Under the pieces are notes generated by a model. It worked only from the letters and a program-made list of their open reading frames with translations, had not been told where the DNA came from and ran no database searches. A DNA stretch of 64,000 bases from Ciceribacter thiooxidans. Lineage in GTDB: Bacteria; Pseudomonadota; Alphaproteobacteria; Rhizobiales; Rhizobiaceae. A program made the position numbers and the translations under genes. The DNA lies in assembly GCF_014126615.1 (NCBI RefSeq), contig NZ_CP059896.1:1188501-1252500 (forward strand), read 5' to 3'. Shown here in pieces: positions 1 through 8,671 of the stretch. Position 1 is the stretch's first letter, and each line of letters starts with the position of its first letter.

Positions 1-89
1 GCCGCCTGAACGGCAGGTTATGACCTCCGTGGAGGCGTAGTCGGCGCGGCGTGACGGCATTCCGGGGTATTCAGGACAGGGGGCATGAC

Positions 90-1753
90 ATGCGCATATT
101 TCGATTTCTCGTCCAGGCGTTCTTTGTGCTGCCGCTTCTCCTCTCGGGGGAAGTCCGTGCGGAGGAGCGCTATGTCACCTTCGCCGAGAACCGCGGCTGG
201 ACGGTGAGCTACGACCGGCAGCAGAACAACTGTATCGCCGTACCGAAGGTCTCGGACGGACTCTATTTCATCCGCCCGTCGAGCCGCGAGATCGTCGTCA
301 TGATCGCCGGGCCGAAATTCGCCTGGGTGAAGGACGGACAGGATTACAAGGTCGAGATCCGCACCGACCGGCAGCGCTGGGACGGGACCATGCGTGCCGA
401 CACCGACGAGGGCTTCGGAGGCCTCTATGTCTCGGACCCGAGCGAAAGCTTCATGTCGGCGCTGCGGGGGGCGTCGCGGCTCAGTCTCCGGGTCGAGAAC
501 GTCAACTATGGACCCTATTCGCTGAGTGGATCGAGCGACACGATGAAACAGATCCTCGGCTGTGCGCAGGCCGTGGAGCGCGGCGTTTTCAAACCCGCCG
601 AGCCCGATTACATCGGCATGAACGACCTCGTGTCGTGGAAGTCGGAGGATTTCGGAAAGAGCTACACGTCGGAAGGGTGGACGCTGACGCTCAAGGCACA
701 GGACAACGTCGACGGTACGGCGACCGCCTATCTCGAAGTCTCTCGCGAGGGGAAGGGGTCCACCACCATCAAGGCGGAGAGCGTTCCCGAGGGGCGGGGT
801 TTCGGCAAGCTCGGCATCTACAAGTTCGACTGGTCCGATCCGGCCGTTCTCTTCACCTCCTACACGGGCGGTGCCCATTGCTGCATCGAGGCGCGGGTGG
901 CGCTCTCGACCGATGACGGGATCAGGATCGTCGACCTCGGCCGGTTCGACGGCGACGTGGTCCATCCGGTCGATCTCGATGGCGACGGCGTATATGAGTT
1001 CGAGCTTTCCGACCAGCGCTTCCTCTACGCCTTCGCGCCTTATGCGGGTTCGGTGCCGCCGGTGCAGGTAGAGGCCCTGCGCGACGGCAAGTTCATCGAC
1101 GTCACCAAGGAGGCGGCGTATCGGCCGGTCGTCGAGCAGGCGCTGCTGCGAACGATGAAGCTTTGCGGTGAGGAGCAATATCCTGGCGCATGTGCCGGTG
1201 CGCTCGCCAATGCCGCGCTTCTCGGTCTCTATAGCAGCGCGTTCGAGTTCATGGTCTTCGACGAGATCAACGCGAAGCTCGAGGACAGTTATCTCAAGTG
1301 CTCCGATTCCGCCGCCTGCCGGGGCCGAGGAGGCTTCAAGGACTTCCAGGAAGCGGTCGCCTTCCGGCTCAAGGATTGGGGCTACGACATCGAGCCGGCG
1401 ATCGGCGAACCGGCAGCGGCATTCTTCGGCGAGCTCGCCAAGACGAAGACGGGCTACAGCGCGCCGGGCGACACGACGGAGGGCGGCTGCGCTATGGGAC
1501 CGACGCGCTTCGAAGAGGCGCGGGCGAAGGGCATCGTCGCCGTCAGCGGCTACGAGTACAGTTGCCATATCGGCCGGGCCGACGTGCTGCGCGACAGTGT
1601 CGTCACCGAGGCGCTCTGCACGGGCGAGGGGAATACTGGCTCGACCGTCAGGTCTTCGAGAAGGACGGCTCAGATCTGTGGCAGCATTCGATGAGCCGCA
1701 TGGAGATGGGGTTGAAGCCGGTGAAGGCGGCGCCCTGTCCGGCAAAGCCGTAA
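90..1753 (+). pseudogene. Secreted hypothetical protein, broken by a one-base frameshift near 1628-1631
   Basis: Function is not recognised. The start at 90 begins a clear signal peptide (MRIFRFLV, hydrophobic core, Ala-rich cleavage region around residue 25); an upstream ATG at 51 would bury it. The N-terminal ~180 residues look like a periplasmic beta-rich domain, followed by a second domain with a Cys-Cys pair (HCC) and several other Cys, suggesting disulfides. The frame from 90 would stop at 1694 in an Arg/Ser-rich tail unlike the rest. The +1-shifted frame from about 1628 instead gives a plausible C-terminus (EYWLDRQVFEKDGSDLWQHS) ending with TAA at 1751-1753. One extra G in the GGGG run at 1628-1631 would restore a protein of about 554 residues. 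Sequencing error or real mutation cannot be told apart here. Confidence 0.7.
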
Positions 1754-1774
1754 ACGGCGGGCGGCCCGCCTTTC

Positions 1775-2014
1775 CTAATCTTCCCGGAAATTCCGGCCGC
1801 TTTTCAGCCAGTCGAGCACGTGGAGCCTGAGGGCGGAGGAGAGATTGCTGTCCGGCGGACGCTTGTCATCGATTTCGGCGACGAGGGCGGCAAGCGGCAG
1901 GGCACGCTCTGCCGCGATGATCTTCAACTCCTCCCAGAAGGCGTCCTCGAGGGAAAAGCTCGTGCGGTGGCCGTGAAGCGTCGCCGAGCGTTTGCGAATC
2001 GTCGCTGTTGCCAA
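1775..2014 (-). CDS. Ribbon-helix-helix domain protein (RHH_4-like)
   Basis: A 79-residue protein whose central part (RTSFSLEDAFWEELKIIAAE) matches the small alphaproteobacterial ribbon-helix-helix family: a beta-strand with T-S-F-S-L followed by two helices, used for dimeric DNA binding. The family is usually 70-110 residues, so this is full length. The C-terminus (SSALRLHVLDWLK) is also typical of the family. It lies downstream of and on the same strand as the DUF4169 and sspB genes and could be co-transcribed with them. The DNA target is unknown. Confidence 0.8.
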   Translation of the reverse strand: MATATIRKRSATLHGHRTSFSLEDAFWEELKIIAAERALPLAALVAEIDDKRPPDSNLSSALRLHVLDWLKSGRNFRED

Positions 2015-2079
2015 ACTGATTCAAGTCCCTGAGAAAACAAGTCGCGGACTGCCCGTAAGGTATTGAGGCGGAATCTCTA

Positions 2080-2283
2080 TCAGGATTTGCTGTCGTCCGT
2101 GGCCGGGCGTTCGAGCTTGCCCTGGTCGAGCGTCTTCTCGGCCTTTTCCCGGACCGCGCGCGTCAGGTCCTTTTCGGCCCTGGTGCGTCCGAAGAGCGCG
2201 CGATTCTGCTCGGCGGTCTTGTCCTTCTCGGCGCGCGCCTTTGCCTTCTTGAACTGGCGGAGGTTGACGACGTCTGCGGCCAT
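2080..2283 (-). CDS. DUF4169 family protein
   Basis: A 67-residue, very basic and charged protein beginning MAADVVNLRQFKKAKAR and rich in Lys, Arg, Glu and Ala, so almost entirely helical. The N-terminus V-N-L-R-Q-F-K-K-A-K matches the DUF4169 family common in Rhizobiales next to sspB and RHH genes. No catalytic residues are visible. It lies 53 bases after the sspB stop, on the same strand, so co-transcription is likely. Function is unknown; nucleic-acid contact is only a guess from the charge. Confidence 0.75.
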   Translation of the reverse strand: MAADVVNLRQFKKAKARAEKDKTAEQNRALFGRTRAEKDLTRAVREKAEKTLDQGKLERPATDDSKS

Positions 2284-2336
2284 GACTGGGGCTCCGGCGA
2301 GGCTCGGGGCGGGACGCTCCCGCCCGCGTGCGCCTG

Positions 2337-2846
2337 CTAATGCTTCTTGCGGAAGGCGTCGAGGGAGACGACCGAAGCCGGTTTCTTGTCTTCCTCGCCG
2401 TCCTTGGCGACGACCGGCTCCTGCGGTTCCTCGGCGGCAGCCAGCGGGTAGGCGGTGATCTCGGCGCTCTCCTCGTCCTCGTCTGCGAGCGGAACGTCGA
2501 ATTCCAGCTCGAAGTTGACGGAGGGATCGTAGAAGCCGCGGATCGCGTTGAAGGGAATGACGAGCTTTTCCGGCGTGTCGGAGAAGGAAAGGCCGATCTC
2601 GAACTGGGTCTCGGTGACCTTCAGGTCCCAGAACTGGTGCTGGACGACGATGGTCATCTGCTCGGCATACTTCGCCTTCAGGTGCTGGGAAATCCTGACA
2701 CCCGGCGCACCGGTCAGGAAGGTGATGAAGAAGTGATGATCACCCGGCAGGCGGCCGGTCGCCGCCACTTCCGTCAAAACCTTTCGAATGACACCGCGCA
2801 GCGCGTCCTGAGCCAGAATGTCGTAGCGAATATGGTCCTGCCCCAT
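2337..2846 (-). CDS. sspB: SspB, ClpXP adaptor for ssrA-tagged proteins
   Basis: Adaptor that delivers proteins carrying the tmRNA tag to the ClpXP protease. The protein (169 residues from this start) opens MGQDHIRYDILAQDALRGVI, the usual start of alphaproteobacterial SspB, followed by the tag-binding fold (LPGDHHFFITFLTGAPGV; FWDLKVTETQFEIGLSF). An acidic linker (DEDEESAE) leads to a C-terminal KKPASVVSLDAFRKKH, the short tail expected to dock on ClpX. I chose the ATG at 2846 because an AGGAT ribosome site precedes it; an in-frame ATG at 2894 would add 16 poorly conserved residues. The tmRNA gene lies next door on the same strand, so tag and adaptor are neighbours. Confidence 0.92.
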   Translation of the reverse strand: MGQDHIRYDILAQDALRGVIRKVLTEVAATGRLPGDHHFFITFLTGAPGVRISQHLKAKYAEQMTIVVQHQFWDLKVTETQFEIGLSFSDTPEKLVIPFNAIRGFYDPSVNFELEFDVPLADEDEESAEITAYPLAAAEEPQEPVVAKDGEEDKKPASVVSLDAFRKKH

Positions 2847-2964
2847 GTGATCCTGTCTTTCTTCTGTGACGTCTTTTCCAAGGCTATATGCCATGGCACC
2901 GGATGCGGGGAAAGCCCCGGTTGGCGAGTCTTACGGAAGCATAATACATGAATTGTCATCAAGG

Positions 2965-3310
2965 GAGTAGGTGAAGGCTTCTGTTGCCAGGTGCCTTCGA
3001 ACCCCGCCTTCAGGTGCTAACCAGAAGGGCTTTAGTGTGGGTTTCCCGCACCGCCATTAGGCAGCGAGAGCATAACCCTGAGCGTTGTTGTCGTTTGCAA
3101 CTACTCTTGTGACCCGATAACGGCGGTATCATGCCGAGCAAAAGTTCGATCTTTACGCCCTTGTCGATCCTATTTCGCCCCCATCAAAAGCCGGTCCGGA
3201 AAGAACTCCGTCACCGACCGGTTTTTGGTGGAGGCGCCGGGTACCGCCCCCGGGTCCAATAGGTTTATTACACCGACCGTTTATTGCCATAGCCGGCCCG
3301 AGAGCCGGCA
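2965..3310 (-). ncRNA. ssrA: tmRNA, circularly permuted two-piece form
   Basis: Rescues stalled ribosomes by acting as alanyl-tRNA and then as a short message. On the minus strand the acceptor piece comes first and ends in GGCGCCTCC-ACCA (CCA end at 3226). An intervening segment of about 43 nt is followed by the coding piece, which starts GGGGGCG at 3182. These two ends pair as a 7-bp acceptor stem with G-U at the third pair, the alanine identity signal. The tag frame at 3098-3057 reads ANDNNAQGYALAA then TAA. Acceptor-before-coding order is the permuted arrangement known in Alphaproteobacteria. The outer boundaries are estimated; the tag, acceptor stem and CCA are exact. Confidence 0.95.
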
Positions 3311-3316
3311 CTCCCC

Positions 3317-3345
3317 ATATAGGTCGTTCCGGGGCGGATGAAAAG
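3317..3345 (-). promoter_or_regulatory. Promoter of ssrA
   Basis: On the minus strand, CTTTTC (3345-3340) and CTATAT (3322-3317) are separated by 17 bases, close to the rhizobial sigma-70 consensus CTTGAC-N17-CTATAT. Transcription would begin near 3310, just before a 6-bp GCCGGC leader hairpin (3292-3309) and the acceptor piece of tmRNA. Confidence 0.6.
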
Positions 3346-3454
3346 GGGTGGGATACTGCCGTTTTTTCAGTCGCAGCTCGCGGAGGGGCATAAAGCGGAT
3401 CGGGAAGGGCGCGCGCGGAGGGCGAGGGGTGGCGCCTCCGCGGGCGCTTTCCGT

Positions 3455-3490
3455 CGGATGCAGGGGCGGCAAAGGTCGCCCCTGCATCCG
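3455..3490. repeat. Perfect 14-bp inverted repeat (hairpin)
   Basis: CGGATGCAGGGGCG (3455-3468) and its exact reverse complement (3477-3490) flank an 8-base loop. There is no T-run on either side, so it is not a standard intrinsic terminator. It lies 37 bases past the TGA of the interrupted gene at 3528-3743 and about 110 bases upstream of the ssrA promoter, so it may end or protect the transcript from that gene. Confidence 0.7.
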
Positions 3491-3527
3491 CGCCGGCACT
3501 GTGGGGAACAGTAGGGCGCTGTGCTCC

Positions 3528-3743
3528 TCAGGCCTGCACGTTGACGATGAAGAACGCCGTCATGTCGCCGTTGACCGTGTAGGCCACCGCGTAGGTGTGG
3601 CCCTGAAAGGCAATCTTGGCATGCCGCCTTTAGGGTTGATGTTTTTTGTCGACCCATACCTGCATGGCGCCGGCAAAGGCTATAGGGTCAAGGCCAAGGC
3701 TTTTGACGGCGATCAGGCCGGATGGTTCGTATTCCACTCTCAT
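3528..3743 (-). pseudogene. Small protein gene interrupted by in-frame TAA
   Basis: From an ATG at 3743 preceded by AGAGG, the frame reads MRVEYEPSGLIAVKSLGLDP and continues 37 codons to a TAA at 3632-3630. The same frame then continues for another 33 codons of coding-like sequence (AKIAFQGHTYAVAYTVNGDM then TAFFIVNVQA) to a TGA at 3528. The two halves join without a frame change, so I read it as one gene of about 71 codons with a premature stop. The family is not recognised. The alternative is a real 37-residue peptide with a decayed tail. Confidence 0.5.
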
Positions 3744-3857
3744 CTCGACACCTCTCGTTTCGCTTGCTTCAAAGCCCACGCCGAGGCTGACGGGAAGAGT
3801 GATTTACATTTCAGGTTGCGTCAATTAAAAATACAGCCAAAGATTGCGACTGACAAC

Positions 3858-4244
3858 TCAGTCGCTCGTGCGCCGCATTGCGACGAGCGTGCCGTCGGCG
3901 AGCCGGCCGAAGAGGATGCCACGGACCGGTTCGAAGGTGACGATCGCGGTCCCATCCTTGTCGAGCAACGACAGGCCGCGGGGGACCGGCTTCCACGCGC
4001 GAACGGAGGCAAGTGTTCCTTTGCAGCCTTTGCCGCGGGCGACGAGGCGACCGCCGCTCCGTTCGCCTTGCAGCTCGATCATGCATCCATCCGTGCCACC
4101 GGACTGAATGACCCATCGACCGGCGAACTGTCCGGGGGCAGAGCTGGCGTCGGCGCCTGGTGCGGCAAAGAACATGGCAATGATGACCAAAAGGCTCGTG
4201 GCGGTGCGGGACGCGAACGTCGACATCAATACGCTGCCAGTCAT
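3858..4244 (-). CDS. AprI/Inh-like metalloprotease inhibitor family protein
   Basis: A 128-residue exported protein. Residues 1-34 form a signal peptide (ATSLLVIIAMFF, cleavage near GADA-SS). The mature part (GRWVIQSGG, then DGCMIELQGE, KGCKGTLASVRAWKPVPRGL, GLSLLDKDGTAIVTFEP) has the small beta-barrel pattern of Inh inhibitors, including two Cys expected to form the family disulfide and the W-x-P segment. Inh proteins block secreted serralysin-type proteases in the periplasm; no such protease is in this window. The start at 4244 is preceded by GAGAGG; an ATG at 4226 lacks a ribosome site. Longer upstream starts would displace the signal peptide. Confidence 0.65.
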   Translation of the reverse strand: MTGSVLMSTFASRTATSLLVIIAMFFAAPGADASSAPGQFAGRWVIQSGGTDGCMIELQGERSGGRLVARGKGCKGTLASVRAWKPVPRGLSLLDKDGTAIVTFEPVRGILFGRLADGTLVAMRRTSD

Positions 4245-4503
4245 CAGCCTCTCGTCCTTCTCTTCGGTTCGGATCTTCTGCCGAATTCCCCAAGTATTCG
4301 CCAGTCCTTTCATCTCGTTTTCGAGATTGGACCGAAAAAGGACGGCGGCATGTCGCAGACGGTGCGACATGGCGTTTCGGGAACCGGAAAGCATTCCTCA
4401 GGGTGCGTCAACCGAACTTGTTGACGGTTTTCTCGCTCGGGAGCATCTTTCACCTGCAATGAATGCAAAGAACGCGGCATCGAGTATCGGCGGAGACAGG
4501 GAC

Positions 4504-4812
4504 ATGAAAGACTATCTTGCAGATGTTCATAAGTACGACAGTGCTGCAGATGAAGGGACGGTCGGTCGGATCGTTCGTCATCTCGGAATTGCGTTGCGCG
4601 ACAGGGATTCCGCTCTGGTTTCCTGCTCGTCCGAATCGGAACTTGCCCGCGTAAAGGCCAACTGGTGCGGCAAGAAGCTCGGCATCGACGGCGACGCGGC
4701 CGACGCTGCGATCAAGAGCGCCTGCCTCGCGATGGCCGAGGACCGTTCGAAGTCGCGCGTGACCTTCTACTACCTGGTCGCCAAGGAACTCGGAAAGCTC
4801 GACGCCGTCTGA
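4504..4812 (+). CDS. DUF2853 family protein
   Basis: A 102-residue soluble protein, MKDYLADVHKYDSAADEGTV, with the DUF2853 hallmarks: an N-terminal D-Y-L-A-D-V-x-K-Y, then a helical core (VGRIVRHLGIALRDRDSALV-S-C) and a C-terminal RSKSRVTFYYLVAKELGKL. The start at 4504 follows GGAGACAGG and matches family length (about 100-110 residues); the open frame upstream is not family-like. It lies 93 bases before thyA on the same strand. The role is unknown. Confidence 0.8.
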   Translation: MKDYLADVHKYDSAADEGTVGRIVRHLGIALRDRDSALVSCSSESELARVKANWCGKKLGIDGDAADAAIKSACLAMAEDRSKSRVTFYYLVAKELGKLDAV

Positions 4813-4905
4813 GCGGCGAGTTCCTCGGGGAAAAGATCGAGGAAAGCTTGGTTCCGCCGCCGTCGACCTCTAGTATGAGGGCCCGGATGAATCAGCGGCG
4901 GAACC

Positions 4906-5700
4906 ATGAAGCAATATCTCGACCTTCTGAGCCATGTTCTGGAACACGGCAGCGACCGGGGCGACCGCACCGGCACGGGCACGCGTTCCGTCTTCGGATA
5001 CCAGATGCGCTTCGACTTGTCGGACGGCTTTCCGGTCCTGACCACCAAGAAGCTGCACCTGCGTTCGATCATCCACGAGCTTCTGTGGTTCCTGCGGGGC
5101 GATACCAACATCGCCTACCTGCATGAGCATGGTGTGACGATCTGGGACGAATGGGCCGACGAGAACGGCAATCTCGGCCCTGTCTACGGTGCGCAGTGGC
5201 GCTCATGGCCGGCGCCGGACGGCCGGCGGATCGACCAGATCGCCAACCTGGTCGAGGGCATCCGTAAAAATCCCTATTCGCGCCGTCACATCGTCAGCGC
5301 CTGGAACCCGGCCGAAGTGGACGACATGGCGCTGCCGCCCTGCCATTGCCTGTTCCAGTTCTACGTCGCCGACGGACGGCTCTCCTGCCAGCTCTACCAA
5401 CGCTCGGCCGACATCTTCCTCGGCGTGCCGTTCAACATCGCCTCCTATGCCCTGCTGACCATGATGGTCGCGCAGGTGACGGGCCTCGAGCCCGGCGATT
5501 TCGTCCACACGCTCGGCGATGCGCATCTTTATGCCAACCATTTCGAGCAGGCGAAGCTGCAACTGACGCGCACGCCCAAGCCCTTGCCGCGGATGAGGAT
5601 CGATCCCGAGGTGAAGGATATATTTTCCTTCAGGTTCGAGGGCTTTACGCTCGAAGGCTACGAAGCCGATTCAACCATCAAGGCGCCGATTGCGGTCTGA
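4906..5700 (+). CDS. thyA: Thymidylate synthase
   Basis: Makes dTMP from dUMP using methylene-tetrahydrofolate, producing dihydrofolate in the cytoplasm. The 264 residues match bacterial ThyA length. Visible motifs are [18 protein letters not shown] (phosphate-binding Arg 21), the catalytic Cys146 in [12 protein letters not shown], the dUMP-binding [20 protein letters not shown], and the H-x-Y loop near [13 protein letters not shown]. The downstream folA recycles the dihydrofolate product; the 35-base gap and shared strand point to one operon. Uninterrupted, with codon use like its neighbours. Confidence 0.98.
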   Translation: MKQYLDLLSHVLEHGSDRGDRTGTGTRSVFGYQMRFDLSDGFPVLTTKKLHLRSIIHELLWFLRGDTNIAYLHEHGVTIWDEWADENGNLGPVYGAQWRSWPAPDGRRIDQIANLVEGIRKNPYSRRHIVSAWNPAEVDDMALPPCHCLFQFYVADGRLSCQLYQRSADIFLGVPFNIASYALLTMMVAQVTGLEPGDFVHTLGDAHLYANHFEQAKLQLTRTPKPLPRMRIDPEVKDIFSFRFEGFTLEGYEADSTIKAPIAV

Positions 5701-5735
5701 TATCCGCAACGGACAACATATGCGGGAGAGCGGCG

Positions 5736-6257
5736 TTGAGCCCGATCAAGACCACCATCGTCGTTGCCGTCGCCGAAAACGGCGTCATCGGGCGCGAGGG
5801 CGACATGCCCTGGAGGCTCTCGACCGATTTGAAGAGGTTCAAGGCGCTGACGCTCGGCAAGCCTCTGGTGATGGGGCGCAAGACCTTCGAATCGATCGGG
5901 CGGCCGCTGCCGGGACGTCCGCATGTGATCGTCAGTCGCAGCGCCGGTTTCCGTCCCGAGGGTGTCGAGGTGGTGGAGACGCTCGATGCGGCGATGGCGC
6001 GCGCGCGGACCATTGCTGCGGCAACCGGTGCCGACGAAATCTGCGTCGTCGGCGGCGGCGAAATTTACCGGCAGGTGCTCCCCCTCGTAGACGAACTGCA
6101 CGTGACCCACGTCGAGGCGACGGTCGACGGGGACACGTTCTTTCCACCGATCGATCCCGCGCTTTTCGAACGGATCAGCGAGACCGCTGTCCCGGCGGGC
6201 GAAAAGGATACGTACCCAACACGTTACGCAATCTATCGCCGGCGGCCTGCGGCATAG
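5736..6257 (+). CDS. folA: Dihydrofolate reductase
   Basis: Reduces dihydrofolate to tetrahydrofolate with NADPH, closing the cycle opened by ThyA. The start is TTG at 5736, preceded by GGGAGAG; no ATG in this frame gives the proper N-terminus. The 173-residue product shows the DHFR signatures: VAVAENGVIGREGDMPWRLS, the substrate-binding acidic Asp31 in STDLKRFKAL, LVMGRKTFESIGRPLPGR, and the NADPH loop ICVVGGGEIYRQVLP. The T-H-V-E-A segment also fits. It sits 35 bases after thyA in the conserved thyA-folA order of rhizobia. Confidence 0.97.
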   Translation: MSPIKTTIVVAVAENGVIGREGDMPWRLSTDLKRFKALTLGKPLVMGRKTFESIGRPLPGRPHVIVSRSAGFRPEGVEVVETLDAAMARARTIAAATGADEICVVGGGEIYRQVLPLVDELHVTHVEATVDGDTFFPPIDPALFERISETAVPAGEKDTYPTRYAIYRRRPAA

Positions 6258-6397
6258 TCGACTATTTTACCTTTGTTTCGAAGAAGTTCGTGCCGTTCCG
6301 TTGAAAGCGGCTCGCGCGATACCTATAACGGTCCGAGGATCGTCGCACCCATGTGGTGCGGGCGAGGCTGGGAGCATTTTCAACAGAAGAGGTCTTG

Positions 6398-7471
6398 ATG
6401 CCCTGGAGCAATCAGAACGGCGGCGGCCCTTGGGGCGGCGGCGGCAATAATCAGGGTCCCTGGGGGCAGGGGCCGAACCGTCCACGCGGCGGCGGCAATA
6501 CCCCACCTGATCTCGAAGAACTGATCCGCAGGGGACAGGACCGCTTGAAGAACATCGTTCCGGGCGGCTTCAACGGTGGCGTGATCTTTGCGCTGGTCGT
6601 TGTGCTCGCCGCCTTCTGGCTGATCCAGGCCATCTACACGGTGCAGCCGGACGAGCGTGGTGTCGAACTGCGCTTCGGCAAGCCGAAGGACGAAGTCTCG
6701 ATGCCGGGCCTGCATTTCCATTTGTGGCCGCTCGAGACCGTTGAAATCGTCAAGGTGACGGAGCAGCAGCAGAACATCGGTGCCAAGGCGTCTTCGACCT
6801 CGACGGCCGGCCTGATGCTCTCCGGGGACCAGAACATCGTCAACGTGCAGTTCTCGGTGCTGTTCACCGTGACCGACCCGAAGGCGTATCTGTTCAACCT
6901 TGAAAGCCCGCCGGAAACGCTGCAGCAGGTCGCCGAGAGCGCGATGCGCGAAGTGGTGGGCCGCCGTCCGGCGCAGGACATCTTCCGCGATGCGCGCCAG
7001 CAGATCGCTGCCGACGTGAAGAGCATCATTCAGGGAACGATGGACCATTACGGGGCCGGCCTTGCAATCAACGCGGTTGCAATCGAGGACGCGGCACCGC
7101 CGCGCGAGGTCGCCGATGCCTTCGACGAGGTACAGCGTGCCGAACAGGACGAAGACCGCTTCGTCGAGGAAGCCAACAAATACGCCAATCAGAAGCTCGG
7201 CCAGGCGCGAGGCCAGGCGGCGCAGATCCGTGAAGAGGCGGCCGCCTACAAGGACCGCGTCGTCAAGGAGGCCGAAGGTGAGGCCCAGCGCTTCGTCTCG
7301 ATCTACGAGCAGTACGCCAAGGCGCCGGACGTCACGCGCAAGCGCCTCTATCTCGAAACCATGGAGCAGGTCCTGAAGAATTCGCAGAAGGTCATCATCG
7401 ACGAGCAGGGCGGGGTCGTTCCTTACCTGCCGCTCAACGAGCTGAGCCGCAAGCCGCAGGGGGGCAACTGA
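6398..7471 (+). CDS. hflK: HflK, membrane subunit of the FtsH modulator complex
   Basis: With HflC it forms a large periplasmic-facing SPFH/prohibitin complex that controls the FtsH protease. The 357-residue protein starts with a Gly/Asn/Pro-rich cytoplasmic tail (residues 1-35), then one membrane segment (about 61-82), the SPFH domain (YTVQPDERGVELRFGKPKDE onward) and a long Ala/Glu/Arg coiled coil (about 240-320). The ATG at 6398 follows AGAAGAGG; further upstream codons are not family-like. hflC follows after 2 bases, so the two are translated together as usual. Transcription probably begins in the 140-base gap after folA. Confidence 0.96.
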   Translation: MPWSNQNGGGPWGGGGNNQGPWGQGPNRPRGGGNTPPDLEELIRRGQDRLKNIVPGGFNGGVIFALVVVLAAFWLIQAIYTVQPDERGVELRFGKPKDEVSMPGLHFHLWPLETVEIVKVTEQQQNIGAKASSTSTAGLMLSGDQNIVNVQFSVLFTVTDPKAYLFNLESPPETLQQVAESAMREVVGRRPAQDIFRDARQQIAADVKSIIQGTMDHYGAGLAINAVAIEDAAPPREVADAFDEVQRAEQDEDRFVEEANKYANQKLGQARGQAAQIREEAAAYKDRVVKEAEGEAQRFVSIYEQYAKAPDVTRKRLYLETMEQVLKNSQKVIIDEQGGVVPYLPLNELSRKPQGGN

Positions 7472-7473
7472 TC

Positions 7474-8400
7474 ATGTCGAATCGTCTGCCCTATTTCCTG
7501 ATCGCCTTCGCAGCCCTGCTGCTTCTGGTCTATTCGTCGGTCTTCGTCGTCAACGAGCGCCAGCAGGCAATCGTCGTCCGCTTCGGTCAGATCCAGGCCG
7601 TGCACAAGGAGCCGGGCCTCTATTTCAAGCTGCCCTTCGCCTTCATGGATGCCGATCGGGTTCAGTACATCGAGGATCTCGCATTACGCCTCGACCTGGA
7701 CAACATCCGCGTGCAGGTCTCCGGCGGCAAGTTCTACGAGGTCGACGCCTTCGTGGTCTACAAGATCACCGACGCCCGCCGCTTCCGCGAAACGGTTTCC
7801 GGTGACCGCGAGTCCGCCGAAGCGCGCCTGCGCACCCGTCTCGACGCATCGCTGCGTCGCGTCTACGGCTTGCGCGGTTTCGAAGCGGCACTCTCCGACG
7901 AGCGTTCGTCGATGATGCAGGAGGTCGCAGCCGCCCTCAAGACGGATGCGGAATCGCTCGGCCTCACCATCGAGGACGTACGCATTCGCCGCACCGACCT
8001 GACGCAGGAAGTCTCCCAGCAGACCTTCGAACGCATGAAGGCCGAGCGTCTTGCCGAAGCAGAGCTCATCCGCGCCCGTGGTAACGAGGAAGGCCAGCGT
8101 CGCCGCGCTATCGCCGACCGCCAGGTCGTCGAACTGCAGGCCGAAGCCCAGCGCGATTCGGAAATCTTGCGTGGTCAGGGCGACGCTGAGCGCAACCGCA
8201 TCTTCGGTGAGGCGTTTACCCGCGATCCGTCCTTCTTCGAGTTCTACCGCTCGATGCGGGCCTATGCCGGCGCCTTCGAGACGCCGGAGGGAAGCAGCAT
8301 GGTGCTGTCGCCGAAGTCGGAGTTCTTCCGCTTCTTCAACGGTTCGGACGGCAAGCCGTCGGCTCCGCCGGCGCCGCCTGAACCTCAGGCCGGCAACTGA
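7474..8400 (+). CDS. hflC: HflC, membrane subunit of the FtsH modulator complex
   Basis: Partner of HflK. The 308-residue protein has an N-terminal membrane anchor (residues 5-24, YFLIAFAALLLLVYSSVFVV) and an SPFH domain beginning NERQQAIVVRFGQIQAV. A coiled coil follows, with KAERLAEAELIRARGNEEGQ typical of HflC, then a Pro-rich tail (SAPPAPPEPQAGN). It begins 2 bases after hflK and is followed by a DUF2065 gene after 12 bases and by degP, the usual alphaproteobacterial cluster for envelope protein quality control. Confidence 0.96.
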   Translation: MSNRLPYFLIAFAALLLLVYSSVFVVNERQQAIVVRFGQIQAVHKEPGLYFKLPFAFMDADRVQYIEDLALRLDLDNIRVQVSGGKFYEVDAFVVYKITDARRFRETVSGDRESAEARLRTRLDASLRRVYGLRGFEAALSDERSSMMQEVAAALKTDAESLGLTIEDVRIRRTDLTQEVSQQTFERMKAERLAEAELIRARGNEEGQRRRAIADRQVVELQAEAQRDSEILRGQGDAERNRIFGEAFTRDPSFFEFYRSMRAYAGAFETPEGSSMVLSPKSEFFRFFNGSDGKPSAPPAPPEPQAGN

Positions 8401-8412
8401 CCGGATCTGGCG

Positions 8413-8598
8413 ATGTCGGATCTGGTCACCGGATTTGCATTCTTCCTGATCATCGAGGGGCTGGTGTACGCACTGGCCCCTCACTTTCTTGTGGCAATGG
8501 CGAGACTCCTGCCGGCGATACCCGAGCAGCACTTGCGGTTTTCGGGCCTTGCCGCGGTGGCGCTCGGCGTGGCAATCGTCTGGCTGGTGCGCGGGTAG
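8413..8598 (+). CDS. DUF2065 (YjeT-like) small membrane protein
   Basis: A 61-residue protein with two membrane segments (about residues 4-24, TGFAFFLIIEGLVYALAPHF, and 44-60, AAVALGVAIVWLV) joined by a short loop containing P-E-Q-H-L-R. Size and the LIIEGLVYALAP motif match DUF2065. In many proteobacteria this gene follows hflC, as here (12-base gap), which suggests an accessory role near the HflKC-FtsH complex. That role is inferred from position only. Confidence 0.85.
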   Translation: MSDLVTGFAFFLIIEGLVYALAPHFLVAMARLLPAIPEQHLRFSGLAAVALGVAIVWLVRG

Positions 8599-8671
8599 AC
8601 CCCATTCCGCCTGTCATCAATCCGCCTTATGGTTCGGGCACTAGACCAAGAACGACAAACGGGGAAACCTC

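Noticed and set aside
18..1745. Long open minus-strand frame of 575 codons
   Set aside because: It is antisense to the secreted protein gene and reads as Arg/Asp/Val-rich low-complexity text without a domain, the usual artefact of GC-rich codon use.
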